The notes beneath the pieces are model-generated. The model had not been told where the DNA came from. It saw only the letters and a program-made list of their open reading frames with translations, and did not search any database. Source: Comamonas_C sp026954015 (GTDB taxonomy: Bacteria; Pseudomonadota; Gammaproteobacteria; Burkholderiales; Burkholderiaceae_C). Taken from it: a DNA stretch of 64,000 nucleotides. The stretch covers positions 62,001 to 126,000 of the forward strand of contig JAPSFS010000008.1 in NCBI GenBank assembly GCA_035063785.1. The letters run 5' to 3'. A program made the translations under genes and the position numbers. Shown here one piece after another: positions 35,513-45,853 of this stretch. Within the stretch, counting starts at the first letter, position 1. Every line of letters begins with the position of its first letter.

Positions 35513-35770
35513 ATGCAACCCACCCCCGCACAACAAGCACTGCTCGAACGCATCGCGGCGCAGCGCGAACGCCTGCGCGCCACACGCAGCGCCGCGTCCG
35601 ACAGCATCGACCCGCAGGACCCGCTACCCGCGCGGCTCCTCGCGTTCACGCGCCTGCACCCGCTGGCCACCGCGGCCGCCCTGGGCGCGGTCGCGCTCGC
35701 CGGGCCGCGGCGCCTGGCCCAATGGGCCGGCGTGGTGCTGCCCTTCCTCTTGCGCGCGTACCGGCGCTGA
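35513..35770 (+). CDS. YqjK-like small protein
   Basis: An 85-residue basic protein following the YqjE-like gene by 14 bases. Its N-terminal half is helical and charged (QALLERIAAQRERLRATRS) and its C-terminal half carries a hydrophobic stretch (LATAAALGAVALAGPRRLAQWAG). It resembles YqjK by size, charge pattern and position only; function unknown. It converges with the manganese exporter gene, leaving just five bases between the stops. Confidence 0.68.
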   Translation: MQPTPAQQALLERIAAQRERLRATRSAASDSIDPQDPLPARLLAFTRLHPLATAAALGAVALAGPRRLAQWAGVVLPFLLRAYRR

Positions 35771-35775
35771 TCGCG

Positions 35776-36354
35776 CTACAGGCCGAAGGCCGATCCTGCC
35801 CCCGACAGCGTCGCCACCCCCAGCAACGCGAACACCGCGGCCGCCGCCGCGTGCACCCATCGCATCGGAATACGCCCCGCCAGTGTGCCCCCCACGAGGA
35901 CCGCAGGAACATCGGCGATCAGCATCCCGAGCGTGGTGCCGGCAACGACCATGAGCGGCGTGCCGTAGTGCGCGGCCATGGCCACCGTGGCCACCTGCGT
36001 CTTGTCGCCCATCTCGGCCAGAAAGAAGGTGAGCAGCGTCGCGCCGAAAACGCCCAGGTGCCCCGTGACACGCGCGTCTTCCTCGTCCAGCGTGTCGGGT
36101 ACCAGCGTCCAGATGGCCATGCCGATGAACGACAGCCCGAGCACCCAGCGCAGCACGGCGGGGCTCAAAACCTGCATGATCCACGCGCCCAGCGCGCCCG
36201 CCAGACCGTGGTTGACGAGCGTCGCCAGCAGGATGCCGGCAATGATGGGCAGCGGCTTCTTGAACCGCGCGGCGAGAACGAACGCCAGCAATTGCGTCTT
36301 GTCCCCGATCTCGGCGAGCGCGACGACGCCGGTGGAGACGATGAGGGCTTCCAT
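35776..36354 (-). CDS. GDT1/TMEM165 (UPF0016) family manganese exporter, MneA-like
   Basis: A 192-residue membrane protein with six helices and two copies of the family motif E-x-G-D-K-T: ALAEIGDKTQLLAF near residue 13-26 and FLAEMGDKTQVATVAM near 112-127. Bacterial members export manganese from the cytoplasm. The ATG at 36352-36354 follows CGGAG. Directly upstream on the same strand is a yybP-ykoY manganese riboswitch, which fixes the likely substrate as Mn2+ and shows the gene is turned on by high manganese. Confidence 0.93.
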   Translation of the reverse strand: MEALIVSTGVVALAEIGDKTQLLAFVLAARFKKPLPIIAGILLATLVNHGLAGALGAWIMQVLSPAVLRWVLGLSFIGMAIWTLVPDTLDEEDARVTGHLGVFGATLLTFFLAEMGDKTQVATVAMAAHYGTPLMVVAGTTLGMLIADVPAVLVGGTLAGRIPMRWVHAAAAAVFALLGVATLSGAGSAFGL

Positions 36355-36414
36355 GGAGTGCTCCGGGCCGGATTGCAACACTTGACCGCCACGCATCCCC
36401 GGCCATCTCGGAGG

Positions 36415-36524
36415 CATCGCGGTCAAAGGTCTGGCCAGGCACACAGGCTGCTGGCGCCATGGCCGTGCGGCCAAGTGTGTTGACGTCAGCCTCTCGCAAA
36501 GCGAAGAGCGGCTACTCCCCGATG
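36415..36524 (-). promoter_or_regulatory. yybP-ykoY manganese riboswitch
   Basis: On the minus strand, P1 is CATCG (36524-36520) pairing with CGATG (36419-36415). Just inside P1 comes the conserved GGGGAGTAGC, then a stem, then TCAACACACTTGGCC (about 36484-36470), a second stem, and the closing GGCCAGACCTTTGACC (about 36436-36421). These are the hallmark segments of the yybP-ykoY family, which senses Mn2+. It ends about 60 bases before the exporter start, leaving room for an expression platform at the ribosome-binding site. Confidence 0.9.
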
Positions 36525-36631
36525 ACGCGCGGATTCTAGCAGTGCCGGTGGGGCTTCATTGACCTGTATCATGGACTGCGCTGGCGCCATCTGTCACGCT
36601 GAAATCCGTCTTCAACCCTGAGGAAATCGCC

Positions 36632-37222
36632 ATGGAATCCACCGCCCTGCATGTCATACGCGAAGAGCACTTCTCGATCGCGGCGGTGTTGAGGTCGCTG
36701 CGGCTCATGCTCCAGCGCGGTCCCGGCGAAAACCCGCAGGAATACTTCGACGCGATGCGCGCGATGCTGTTTTACATCGACGAGGTGCCCGAGCGCCAGC
36801 ACCACCCCAAGGAGTCGCTGTACTTCTTCCCCCCCGTCGCGCGGCGCGCGCCCGAACTGGCCGAAACGCTGCAACGACTCGAGCAGGACCACGCCGGCAG
36901 CGAGCAGGAAGTGCGCCATCTGCAGCACCTGCTGCTTGCTTGGGAACTCATGGGCGAGAGCCGGCGCGAAACCTTCGCGAACGCGCTCAGCAAGTACATC
37001 ACGTTCTACCTGGAGCACATGCGGCTGGAAGAAACGATGATCATTCCGGCCGCCCACAAATACTGCACGCCCGAAGACTGGGCCGCAATGGACGCGGCCT
37101 TCGCGGAAAACCGCGACCCGTTCGCGCAGGCCGAGCCCGACCCGGAGTACGAACGGCTCTTCAGCCGCATCGTGCGCAGCGCCCCGAGCCCGATCGGCCT
37201 GGGCAGCGGCCGCGCCCGGTAG
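36632..37222 (+). CDS. hemerythrin HHE-domain protein
   Basis: A 196-residue helical protein with a hemerythrin-like cation-binding domain. Ligand residues are placed as expected: H7 and H13 (LHVIREEHFSIAA), RQHHPKESLYFF near 55-66, LEQDHAGSEQEVRHL near 83-97, and YLEHMRLEETMIIPAA near 126-141. Such proteins bind a di-iron centre and are linked to oxygen, nitric-oxide or redox sensing; which one applies here is unknown. The ATG follows TGAGGAAATCGCC, a good site. It is divergent from the manganese exporter and convergent with livF. Confidence 0.92.
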   Translation: MESTALHVIREEHFSIAAVLRSLRLMLQRGPGENPQEYFDAMRAMLFYIDEVPERQHHPKESLYFFPPVARRAPELAETLQRLEQDHAGSEQEVRHLQHLLLAWELMGESRRETFANALSKYITFYLEHMRLEETMIIPAAHKYCTPEDWAAMDAAFAENRDPFAQAEPDPEYERLFSRIVRSAPSPIGLGSGRAR

Positions 37223-37244
37223 CGGGTAACGCGCCCGCGGGCGC

Positions 37245-37961
37245 TCACACTCCGAGGAACTCCGGTAGCCGCGGGTCCACGAGCAGGTCCTGCGCGTCGC
37301 CCTGCAGCACCACCTGGCCTTTTTGCAGCACGCAGGCGCGGTTGCTGCGCGAGAGCACCCGGTGCCAGTCACGGTCGACGATCAGCACCGCCATGCCGCC
37401 GTGCTTGATCTCGTCGATCACGCGCCAGATCTCGCGCACGATGAGCGGCGCGAGCCCCTCGGTCGCCTCGTCGAGGATCACGAGCTCGGGGTGCGTCATG
37501 AGCGCGCGGCCGATCGAGAGCATCTGCTGCTCGCCGCCGGACAGGCGCGCGCCCAATTGATCGATGCGCTCGGCCAGCCGAGGGAAGGTTTCAAGCACGC
37601 GTGCCAGGTTCCAGTCCGCGCGGCCATCCCGGCCCGGACGCTCGGCCATGATGAGGTTCTCGCGCACCGTGAGGTTGCCGAACACGCCGCGCCCCTCGGG
37701 CACGTAGGCCACGCCCAGGCGCGCCACCTCGTGGGGCTTGGCCGTGGAGACGTCCCGGCCCAGCAGGCGGATGCTGCCCTCACGCTGCGCCACGTGGCCG
37801 AGCAACGACCGGATCAGCGTGCTCTTGCCCATGCCGTTGCGGCCCAGCAGGCCGACGGTTTCGCCCTGGCGTATCTCCAGATCGACCCCGTGAAGCACGT
37901 GGCTGCTGCCGTACCAGGCATGCAGCCCCTGGGCCTGCAACATCGCTTGCGGCTGCGTCAT
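37245..37961 (-). CDS. livF: ABC transporter ATP-binding protein, LivF type
   Basis: Second ATPase of a Liv/HAAT-family importer, 238 residues. Walker A GLLGRNGMGKSTLIRSLLG near 34-52, signature LSGGEQQMLSIGRAL near 138, Walker B LVILDEATEGLAPL near 160. Its ATG overlaps the livG stop by four bases. It is the last gene of the benzoate operon that starts at the DUF4863 gene, so its substrate is more likely an aromatic acid than branched-chain amino acids. Confidence 0.94.
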   Translation of the reverse strand: MTQPQAMLQAQGLHAWYGSSHVLHGVDLEIRQGETVGLLGRNGMGKSTLIRSLLGHVAQREGSIRLLGRDVSTAKPHEVARLGVAYVPEGRGVFGNLTVRENLIMAERPGRDGRADWNLARVLETFPRLAERIDQLGARLSGGEQQMLSIGRALMTHPELVILDEATEGLAPLIVREIWRVIDEIKHGGMAVLIVDRDWHRVLSRSNRACVLQKGQVVLQGDAQDLLVDPRLPEFLGV

Positions 37962-38710
37962 GCCTCATGCCCCAGATAAGCGTCGCGCACATCGGCGTTG
38001 ACACGGATTTCGTCCGGCGTGCCGGTGGCGATGACCGAACCATTGACCATGACCGTGATGTGATCGGCGATGCGAAACACCGCGTCCATGTCGTGCTCCA
38101 CCAGCAGGATCGCGTGATCCGCGCGCAGTTCGTCCAGCAGCGTCAGCATGCGTTCGGTCTCCTCGGCGCCCATGCCCGCGAGTGGCTCGTCGAGCAGCAG
38201 CACCTTGGGCGCCGTCGCCAGGCACATCGCGATCTCGAGCTGGCGCTTCTGGCCGTGACTGAGCAGGCCGGCATCGCGGTCGAGCACGTCTGCGAGTCCA
38301 ACGCGCTCGGCCACTTCACGCGCAATGCGCTGCGTGGGACCGCGCGATTGCGCGTCGTGCCACCAGGCCCAGGGCGTCTGGTAGCGCGCCTGCGCCGAAA
38401 GCCGGCAGTTCTCCCGCACGGTGAAGCTCGGGTAGATGGTGTTGCGCTGGTAGCTGCGGCCCAGCCCCGCGCGCGCGCGCCGCTGCTGCGACCAGCCGGT
38501 CACGTCCTGCCCCAGCAGCTCCACCTGGCCGCTGCTCGGCGGGAATTCACCCGAAAGCAGATTGATCAGCGTCGATTTGCCCGCGCCGTTGGTGCCGATC
38601 ACCGCATGCACGTGGCCGCGGGCCAGCTCGATCGAAACGCCGTTGACCGCGATCAGGCCGCCCCAGCGGCGCGTGAGCGCGCGGGCGCGCAGCAGGACGT
38701 CGCCGCTCAT
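37958..38710 (-). CDS. livG: ABC transporter ATP-binding protein, LivG type
   Basis: First ATPase of the Liv-type importer, 250 residues. Walker A IGTNGAGKSTLINLLSGE near 37-54, the LivG-specific region GLGRSYQRNTIYPSFTVREN near 85-104, signature LSHGQKRQLEIAMCLA near 152, and Walker B KVLLLDEPLAGMGAEE near 171. The signature has LSHGQ in place of LSGGQ, which is common in LivG. The ATG overlaps the livM stop by four bases. Confidence 0.94.
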   Translation of the reverse strand: MSGDVLLRARALTRRWGGLIAVNGVSIELARGHVHAVIGTNGAGKSTLINLLSGEFPPSSGQVELLGQDVTGWSQQRRARAGLGRSYQRNTIYPSFTVRENCRLSAQARYQTPWAWWHDAQSRGPTQRIAREVAERVGLADVLDRDAGLLSHGQKRQLEIAMCLATAPKVLLLDEPLAGMGAEETERMLTLLDELRADHAILLVEHDMDAVFRIADHITVMVNGSVIATGTPDEIRVNADVRDAYLGHEA

Positions 38711-39726
38711 GGCGCATCCTCCGCCACGTCGGGCGCATGCCGGTCGCGCTGGCGCGCGGCGCGCAGCCGCCACTGGTGCGGGATACCGACGAGGCCGCGC
38801 GGCATGAACGCCACGCAGGCGATCACTACCAGCCCCAGCCCGAGATGCCAATGCTTGGCCGCCGCGCCCATCAGCGCCTCGGAGCTGAAGAATTCCTGCA
38901 GCAGCGTGAAGGCGAACGCGCCGATCAACGCCCCGCGCAGATGCCCGAGCCCGCCCAGGATGATCATCACCAGCACGCCCGCGCTCAGGTGCCAGCTCAG
39001 CAGCTCGGGGCTCACGAAGCCATCCTTGATGGCGAACAAAAAGCCCGCCCAGCCCGAGATCGCGCCCGAAATGGTGAATGCGGCAAGCTTGTATGGATAG
39101 ACCGAGAACCCGGTGGCGCGCATGCGCTGCTCGTTCACGCGGATGCCCGCCAGCGCCCGACCGAACGGCGAGCGCAGCAGCAGCGCCAGAAACGCGAACA
39201 CCAGCAGCAGGCTCGCCCAGATGAAGCCGTACAGATGCGCGTTGTTGCCCAGGTCCAGCGGGCCCAGCACCGGCTTGACGTAAAGGTAGATGCCGTCGGT
39301 GCCGCCGCCAAGTTCGGTATCGTGGATCACGTAGTACGCCATCTGCGCGAACGCAAGCGTCACCATGATGAAGTACACGCCCCGCGTGCGCAGCGACAGC
39401 GCCCCCACCACCAGCGCGTACAGCGCGGCAAGCACCATCGACAGGGGCAGCGCCATGAGCAGCGAAGGCACGGCGTTGTCCTCGGGCGCGAGCAGCACCG
39501 CGGCATAGGCGCCTATGCCGAAGAACGCCGCCTGGCCAAAGCAGATCAGCCCCGTGCTGCCCACGAGCAGTTCCAGCGCCACCGCGAGGATGGCGTAGAT
39601 CATGATCTTGGCGACGAAGTCCGCGCCGTAGTCGCCCGCCACCAGTGGCCAGAGCGCCAGCAGCGCGAACGCCACGGCCACGAACACATGCTTGCCGCCG
39701 ATCGCGGTCGAACGCTGGCCACTCAT
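38707..39726 (-). CDS. livM: ABC transporter permease, LivM type
   Basis: Inner-membrane permease of the Liv-type importer, 339 residues with about nine membrane helices. The family stretch YAILAVALELLVGSTGLICFGQAAFFGIGAYAA lies near 40-72 (in two helices), and GAISGWAGFLFAIKDGFVSPELLSW near 243, followed by LGGLGHLRGALIGAFAF. The start overlaps livH by four bases; the end overlaps livG by four. It has an unusually hydrophilic last 25 residues (AARQRDRHAPDVAEDAP). Confidence 0.93.
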   Translation of the reverse strand: MSGQRSTAIGGKHVFVAVAFALLALWPLVAGDYGADFVAKIMIYAILAVALELLVGSTGLICFGQAAFFGIGAYAAVLLAPEDNAVPSLLMALPLSMVLAALYALVVGALSLRTRGVYFIMVTLAFAQMAYYVIHDTELGGGTDGIYLYVKPVLGPLDLGNNAHLYGFIWASLLLVFAFLALLLRSPFGRALAGIRVNEQRMRATGFSVYPYKLAAFTISGAISGWAGFLFAIKDGFVSPELLSWHLSAGVLVMIILGGLGHLRGALIGAFAFTLLQEFFSSEALMGAAAKHWHLGLGLVVIACVAFMPRGLVGIPHQWRLRAARQRDRHAPDVAEDAP

Positions 39727-40589
39727 GGCTTGAACAGTCCGTCAGGACGCCACAACAGCACGGCGGCCATCAACACGTAGACCAGCACGCCGGCGGCCTG
39801 CGGCAGCAGCACCTTGCCGAAGGTATCGACGAAGCCGATCAGCAACGCCGCCACCAGCGCGCCGCGGATCGAACCGATGCCACCGATCACCACCACGACG
39901 AAGCAGATGATGAGCACCGACTCGCCCATGCCCGGATAGACGCTCGATACCGGCGCCGCGATCATCCCGGCGAAGGCCGCCAGCGCCACGCCCACCGCAA
40001 AGACGATGCGGTACAGCAGCGAAATGTCTATGCCCAGGCTCTGCACCATCTCGCGGTTGGCCGTGCCCGCGCGAATGCGCATTCCCAGGCGCGTGCGGCT
40101 GAACACCCACCACATCCCGAGCGCGAGCAACACGCAGCACGCGCTGATGAACAGGCGGTAGACCGGGTAGGTCATGACCTCGCCCAGCGCTATCGAGCCG
40201 TCGAGCCCGGGCGGCGCCTGCACGCCATGCACGTCGTTGTCCACGAACAGGCTGCGCAGCTCCTCGAACACAAGGATCAGGCCGTAGGTCATCAAGACCT
40301 GCTGCAGGTGGTCACGCTGGTACAGGAAGCTGAAAAACGCCCATTCGAGCACGTAGCCCAGCAAGACCGAGAGCACCACGCCCACCGCCAGGGTGACGAA
40401 GAAGCCTCCGCCGACGAGCGGCGCGATGGCGTACGCCATGTACGCGCCGATCATGTAGAAGCTGCCGTGCGCGAGGTTGATCACCCCCATGATGCCGAAG
40501 ATCAGCGTCAGGCCCGAGGCGACGAGAAACAGCAGCAGCCCGTACTGCAGGGAGTTCAGGCACTGGATGAGGAAGGTCGAGAGATCCAT
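39723..40589 (-). CDS. livH: ABC transporter permease, LivH type
   Basis: Second permease of the Liv-type importer, 288 residues with about eight helices. Recognised by LNSLQYGLLLFLVASGLTLIFGIMGVINLAHGSFYMIGAYMA (pieces at 11-52) and by GGIGSIRGALVAALLIGFVDTFG near 232-254. The ATG at 40587-40589 is the family start. It is 62 bases downstream of the binding-protein gene in the same operon. Confidence 0.94.
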   Translation of the reverse strand: MDLSTFLIQCLNSLQYGLLLFLVASGLTLIFGIMGVINLAHGSFYMIGAYMAYAIAPLVGGGFFVTLAVGVVLSVLLGYVLEWAFFSFLYQRDHLQQVLMTYGLILVFEELRSLFVDNDVHGVQAPPGLDGSIALGEVMTYPVYRLFISACCVLLALGMWWVFSRTRLGMRIRAGTANREMVQSLGIDISLLYRIVFAVGVALAAFAGMIAAPVSSVYPGMGESVLIICFVVVVIGGIGSIRGALVAALLIGFVDTFGKVLLPQAAGVLVYVLMAAVLLWRPDGLFKP

Positions 40590-40651
40590 GCGGGTGCTGG
40601 GGTGGCAGAAAACGCCGGGCAACGCTCAGGCCGCCCGGTGTGAAGGCGCAA

Positions 40652-41821
40652 CTACATGCGGCAGCCGGTGGCGGGATCGGCCAGCGCCTTGGAGGCAACG
40701 CTCTGGTAGACGTTCTCCTTGCCGACGACCTTGCGCAGGTAGATGTCCTGCACCGGGTTGTGCGCCTTGGAGAGCGTGAACGCGCCACGCGGGCTGTCGA
40801 TCTTCGCCTTGGTCACCGCATCGGAAAACGCCTTGGCGTTCTTCGCGTCGCCCTTGGTGGCGTTCAGGCCGGTCGCCAGGATCTGCGCGGCGTCGTAGCC
40901 CTGCACCGCGTACACGTCGGGCTGCAGCTTGTAGGCCTTGGCATACGCCAGACGGAACTCCTTGTCGCGCGCGATCGGCAACTCGTCGGCGTAGTGCAGC
41001 GCCGTGAGCATGCCCTCGGCCGCCGCGCCCTGCGCTTCCAGCGTGCCGTCGGTGATGAAACCCGCGCCCACGAGCGGAATCGCGTCCTTCAGGCCTGCGG
41101 CGGCGTAATCCTTCACGAACTTCACCGCCCCACCGCCAGCAAAGAAGGTGTAGACCACATCGGGCTTGAGCGCCGCGATCTCGGTAAGCAGGGCTTGGAA
41201 TTCCACGTTGGGGAAGGGCACCGTGAGGTCCTTGAGGACCTTGCCGCCGCCCTTGCTGAAGCCGTCCTTGAAGCCCTTGACCGACTCGGCGCCGGCCGCG
41301 TACTTCCAGGTGATCGTGACTGCGTTCTTGTGGCCCTGCCTGGCCGCCACTTCGCCCATGGCGTAACCCGGCTGCCAGTTGGAAAAGCTTGAGCGGAAGA
41401 TATTGGGCGCGCACATCGGGCCGGTGACCGCGTCGGCACCGGCGTTCGGGATGATGAGCAGCGTGCCCGATTCCTTCGCCGCCTTGGCCATGGCCATGGC
41501 GACGCCGCTGTGCACCGTGCCAATGATCACATCGACGTTGTCGCGCTTGATGAGTTTGTTGACGTTGTCCGTGGCCTTGGACGGATCACTCTCGTCGTCG
41601 ACGCGCACGTATTCCACCGAGCGGCCGCCTACTTTGCCGCCGAGCTGATCGACGTAAAGGCGAAAGCCGTTGTCGATCGCGGTGCCCAGCGCTGCGTACG
41701 TGCCCGTGGCCGGCAGCATGAAACCCACCTTGAGGGCGCCGGACTGCGCACGCGCCAGCGGCGCAACGCCCGTGAGGGCGAGCGCACCGGCGCTCAGCAG
41801 GAAATCCTTGCGGTTCATCAT
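40652..41821 (-). CDS. ABC transporter substrate-binding protein, LivJ type (likely aromatic acid)
   Basis: Periplasmic binding protein of the Liv-type importer, 389 residues. It has a Tat- or Sec-like signal (MMNRKDFLLSAGALALTGVA up to ARAQ) and the Peripla_BP_6 start LKVGFMLPATGTYAALG. ABC-type helices follow, with AGADAVTGPMCAPNIFRSSF near 125 and DVYAVQGYDAAQIL near 305. The tandem ATG at 41816-41821 follows AAGGAGACAACG. Because the gene sits downstream of benzoate-CoA ligase and a hydrolase in one operon, I infer benzoate or a related aromatic acid as ligand, not leucine. Confidence 0.9.
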   Translation of the reverse strand: MMNRKDFLLSAGALALTGVAPLARAQSGALKVGFMLPATGTYAALGTAIDNGFRLYVDQLGGKVGGRSVEYVRVDDESDPSKATDNVNKLIKRDNVDVIIGTVHSGVAMAMAKAAKESGTLLIIPNAGADAVTGPMCAPNIFRSSFSNWQPGYAMGEVAARQGHKNAVTITWKYAAGAESVKGFKDGFSKGGGKVLKDLTVPFPNVEFQALLTEIAALKPDVVYTFFAGGGAVKFVKDYAAAGLKDAIPLVGAGFITDGTLEAQGAAAEGMLTALHYADELPIARDKEFRLAYAKAYKLQPDVYAVQGYDAAQILATGLNATKGDAKNAKAFSDAVTKAKIDSPRGAFTLSKAHNPVQDIYLRKVVGKENVYQSVASKALADPATGCRM

Positions 41822-41849
41822 CGTTGTCTCCTTTTCTTTCTGTTGAGAG

Positions 41850-42658
41850 TCAGGGGTTGCGGGAAAGGGAATGTTCGCCCAGAAAGGCGCAGCAGGCGTC
41901 GATCACCGCCCGCGGCTGATCACGGTGCGGCGAATGCCCGCAATCGGCGATCTCCACGACGCGCGCTTGCGGCAGCCGCTGCGCAATACCGTGCACATGG
42001 GCCAATGTACCGTACTCATCCTGCAAACCCTGCAGGGCCAGTACCGGGCAAGTGATGGCTCGTATTTCGTCCTCGATGTTCCAGCGGCGAAAGTCCTGGG
42101 AGAGCCAGACGTCGTTCCAGCCCCAGAAGGCCGAATCGACGTCGTCGTGGTAGCGCGCCAGGCGCTCGCGTAGGCCGCCGTGCAGGTAGGCCTCCCGCGC
42201 CTTGGCGATGCTGTCCACCGAGAGCTGTTCGACCATGGTGTGCGGTGCGAGCACGACCGCGCCCGCCACCGGGTGTCGGCAGGCGTAGAGCAGCGCAATC
42301 GACGCGCCGTCGCTGTGGCCGAACAGCCAGGGGGTTGCCTCGTGCACGCTCAGCGCCGCCAGCAACGCGGGCAGCACCTCGTCGGCCTGGCGGTGCATGA
42401 AATCGTTGCCCCAGTGCTCATCGGCCGCGCGAGGTGTCGAGCGCCCGTAGCCGGGGCGCGAATACACGAGCCCGCGCACGCCCAGCGCCTCGCACAGTTG
42501 CGCCGGGAAGTCTTTCCACATCGCGATCGAGCCCAGGCCCTCGTGCAGGAAGACCATGAGCGGCGCACCGCGGCGCTCGGCGGCAATCCAAGCGTACTCG
42601 ATCGCGACACGCTTGCCGCGCCAGTCGATCTGGAGGATCTGCGTCTCGCGGGGTGCGT

Positions 42659-42662
<4 letters not shown>
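41850..42662 (-). CDS. alpha/beta hydrolase of the box cluster
   Basis: A 270-residue cytoplasmic alpha/beta hydrolase. The oxyanion strand is PLMVFLHEGLGSIAMWKDFP near 34-53, the nucleophile elbow LFGHSDGASIALLYA near 112-126 (S115), an acid QGLQDEYGT near 212, and the catalytic histidine CGHSPHRDQP near 240. Hydrolases of this type recur in benzoyl-CoA (box) clusters. One proposed task is hydrolysis of a CoA thioester or ring-opened lactone, but this is unproven. Its ATG overlaps the ligase stop by four bases. Confidence 0.87.
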
Positions 42663-44257
<1,595 letters not shown>

Positions 44258-44284
44258 GTCTTACTCCTGGATGGTTGCCGTGGG

Positions 44285-45838
44285 TCAAAGTGCGGACAGC
44301 ACTTCGGGCGCGCCCTGGATGGCCACGCGGCGATGGTAAAAATCGAGCGCCCGCACGCCGCCGAGCTCGGCGCCGCCACCGGCGCGCCCCGGACCGCCAT
44401 GCAGCGACTGCGGCATCACGTTGCCGTGGCCGGTCTGCGTCGCGGCGCACGCGGGGCTCACTACGTGCACGCGCCCGTGCAGCGGCGCAAGTTGCAGCGC
44501 CGCGCTCGCGAGTTGCGCCGCGTCGTCGCCATAGAGGGAGGCCACGAGCGAGCCCTGACCACGCGCCACCTGCGTCACGGCCTGGTCCACGCTGGCGTAA
44601 GGCAGCAGCGTCGCAACCGGGCCGAACACCTCGACCTCATGCACCACGTGGTTCGCCAGCACGGCATCGGGCGTGGCCAGGCCCAGCAGCGTGGGCGCGA
44701 CACAGCAGCTCGCCGCGGGGTCGGCATCGATCAGCGTGGTCTGGCTGCCGTCGTGCAGCACGTCGGCGGCGGCGCGCAGCGCCTGCAGGCCTTCACGCAC
44801 GCTCGCCAGTTGCGCACGGCTCACGAGCGAGCCCATGCGCACCGCTTCGTTGCGCGGGTTGCCCACCGTGGTGCACGCCAGGCGAGCACCCACGGCCTGC
44901 GCGGCGGCCTCGTAGTGCGCGGCCGGAACGAAGGCGCGGCGGATCGCGGTGCACTTCTGCCCGGCCTTCTGCGTCATCTCGCGGGCGAGTTCCTTGACGA
45001 ACAGATCGAACGCCGGCGTACCGGGAGCGGCGTCGGGCATGAGCACCGCGCTGTTGATGCTGTCGGCCTCGATGTTCACGCGCACCGAATGGCGCGTGGC
45101 CGCCGGATGCGCGCGCAGGATGGCCGCCGTATCGGCCGACCCGGTGAACGAGAGCACGTCGAGCGGTTCGAGCGCATCGAGCAGCCCGGCCGAGCCGCCA
45201 CAGACGACCGACAGCGCGCCCGCCGGCAGCACGCCGGCATCGACCACGTCCTTGACCATGCGCTGCGTGAGCCACGCCGTGGCCGTGGCGGGCTTGACGA
45301 CCACCGGCACGCCCGAGAGCAGCGCGGGCGCCGCCTTTTCCCACAGCCCCCACGACGGGAAGTTGAAGGCATTGATGAACAGCGCCAGCCCCTGCACCGG
45401 CACCTGGATGTGGCGCGTGGCGAACGTCCCGTCCTTGGCGAGCGACTGCGCGTCACCGTCGGGCAGGAAGTGGTCGTCGGGCAGGCTTGCGGCGAGCCTG
45501 GCGTAGCTGCTTACGGTGTAGATCGCGCCGTCCACGTCGATGCCGGTATCGGCCTTGGTCGTGCCGGAGTTGGCGGTGGAGATCTCGTAATAGGCGTCGC
45601 GGTGGGACTGCAGCACCTTCACCACGCTCGCGAGCAACTCGCCGCGCTGACGGTAGGTGAGCGCGCGCAGCGCGCGTCCGCCCTGCTCGCGCGCAAAGGC
45701 GAAACCCGCGCGCAGGTCGAGGCCGGTCGCGTCCACGCGCACGAGGTCGGTGCCAAGCACCGGATCGCGCAGCACCGTGCCGCTGCCGGTGCCCGCCTGC
45801 CAGCGGCCACCGAGGTAATTCGACAAAAGCTCAGTCAT
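44285..45838 (-). CDS. boxD: 3,4-dehydroadipyl-CoA semialdehyde dehydrogenase
   Basis: Aldehyde dehydrogenase of 517 residues that oxidises 3,4-dehydroadipyl-CoA semialdehyde, the product of BoxC, to 3,4-dehydroadipyl-CoA. ALDH motifs: LFINAFNFPSWGLWEKAAPALLSGVPVVVKPA (pieces at 152-183), LSFTGSADTA near 226 with the NAD loop, VNIEADSINSAVL near 254 (E257) and the active cysteine in KAGQKCTAIRRAFVP near 289-303. The family resembles PaaZ aldehyde dehydrogenase domains without the hydratase. It is 15 bases downstream of the DUF4863 gene. Confidence 0.95.
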   Translation of the reverse strand: MTELLSNYLGGRWQAGTGSGTVLRDPVLGTDLVRVDATGLDLRAGFAFAREQGGRALRALTYRQRGELLASVVKVLQSHRDAYYEISTANSGTTKADTGIDVDGAIYTVSSYARLAASLPDDHFLPDGDAQSLAKDGTFATRHIQVPVQGLALFINAFNFPSWGLWEKAAPALLSGVPVVVKPATATAWLTQRMVKDVVDAGVLPAGALSVVCGGSAGLLDALEPLDVLSFTGSADTAAILRAHPAATRHSVRVNIEADSINSAVLMPDAAPGTPAFDLFVKELAREMTQKAGQKCTAIRRAFVPAAHYEAAAQAVGARLACTTVGNPRNEAVRMGSLVSRAQLASVREGLQALRAAADVLHDGSQTTLIDADPAASCCVAPTLLGLATPDAVLANHVVHEVEVFGPVATLLPYASVDQAVTQVARGQGSLVASLYGDDAAQLASAALQLAPLHGRVHVVSPACAATQTGHGNVMPQSLHGGPGRAGGGAELGGVRALDFYHRRVAIQGAPEVLSAL

Positions 45839-45853
45839 CGGTCGGTACGTCCG

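Noticed and set aside
37231..37244. Perfect 14-base GC palindrome between hemerythrin and livF as a terminator
   Set aside because: It has no loop and no T-tract, and such GC palindromes are expected by chance at this base composition.
37245..41821. A general branched-chain amino acid importer
   Set aside because: Not excluded by sequence, but operon structure with benzoate genes makes an aromatic-acid substrate more likely, so I did not use that name.
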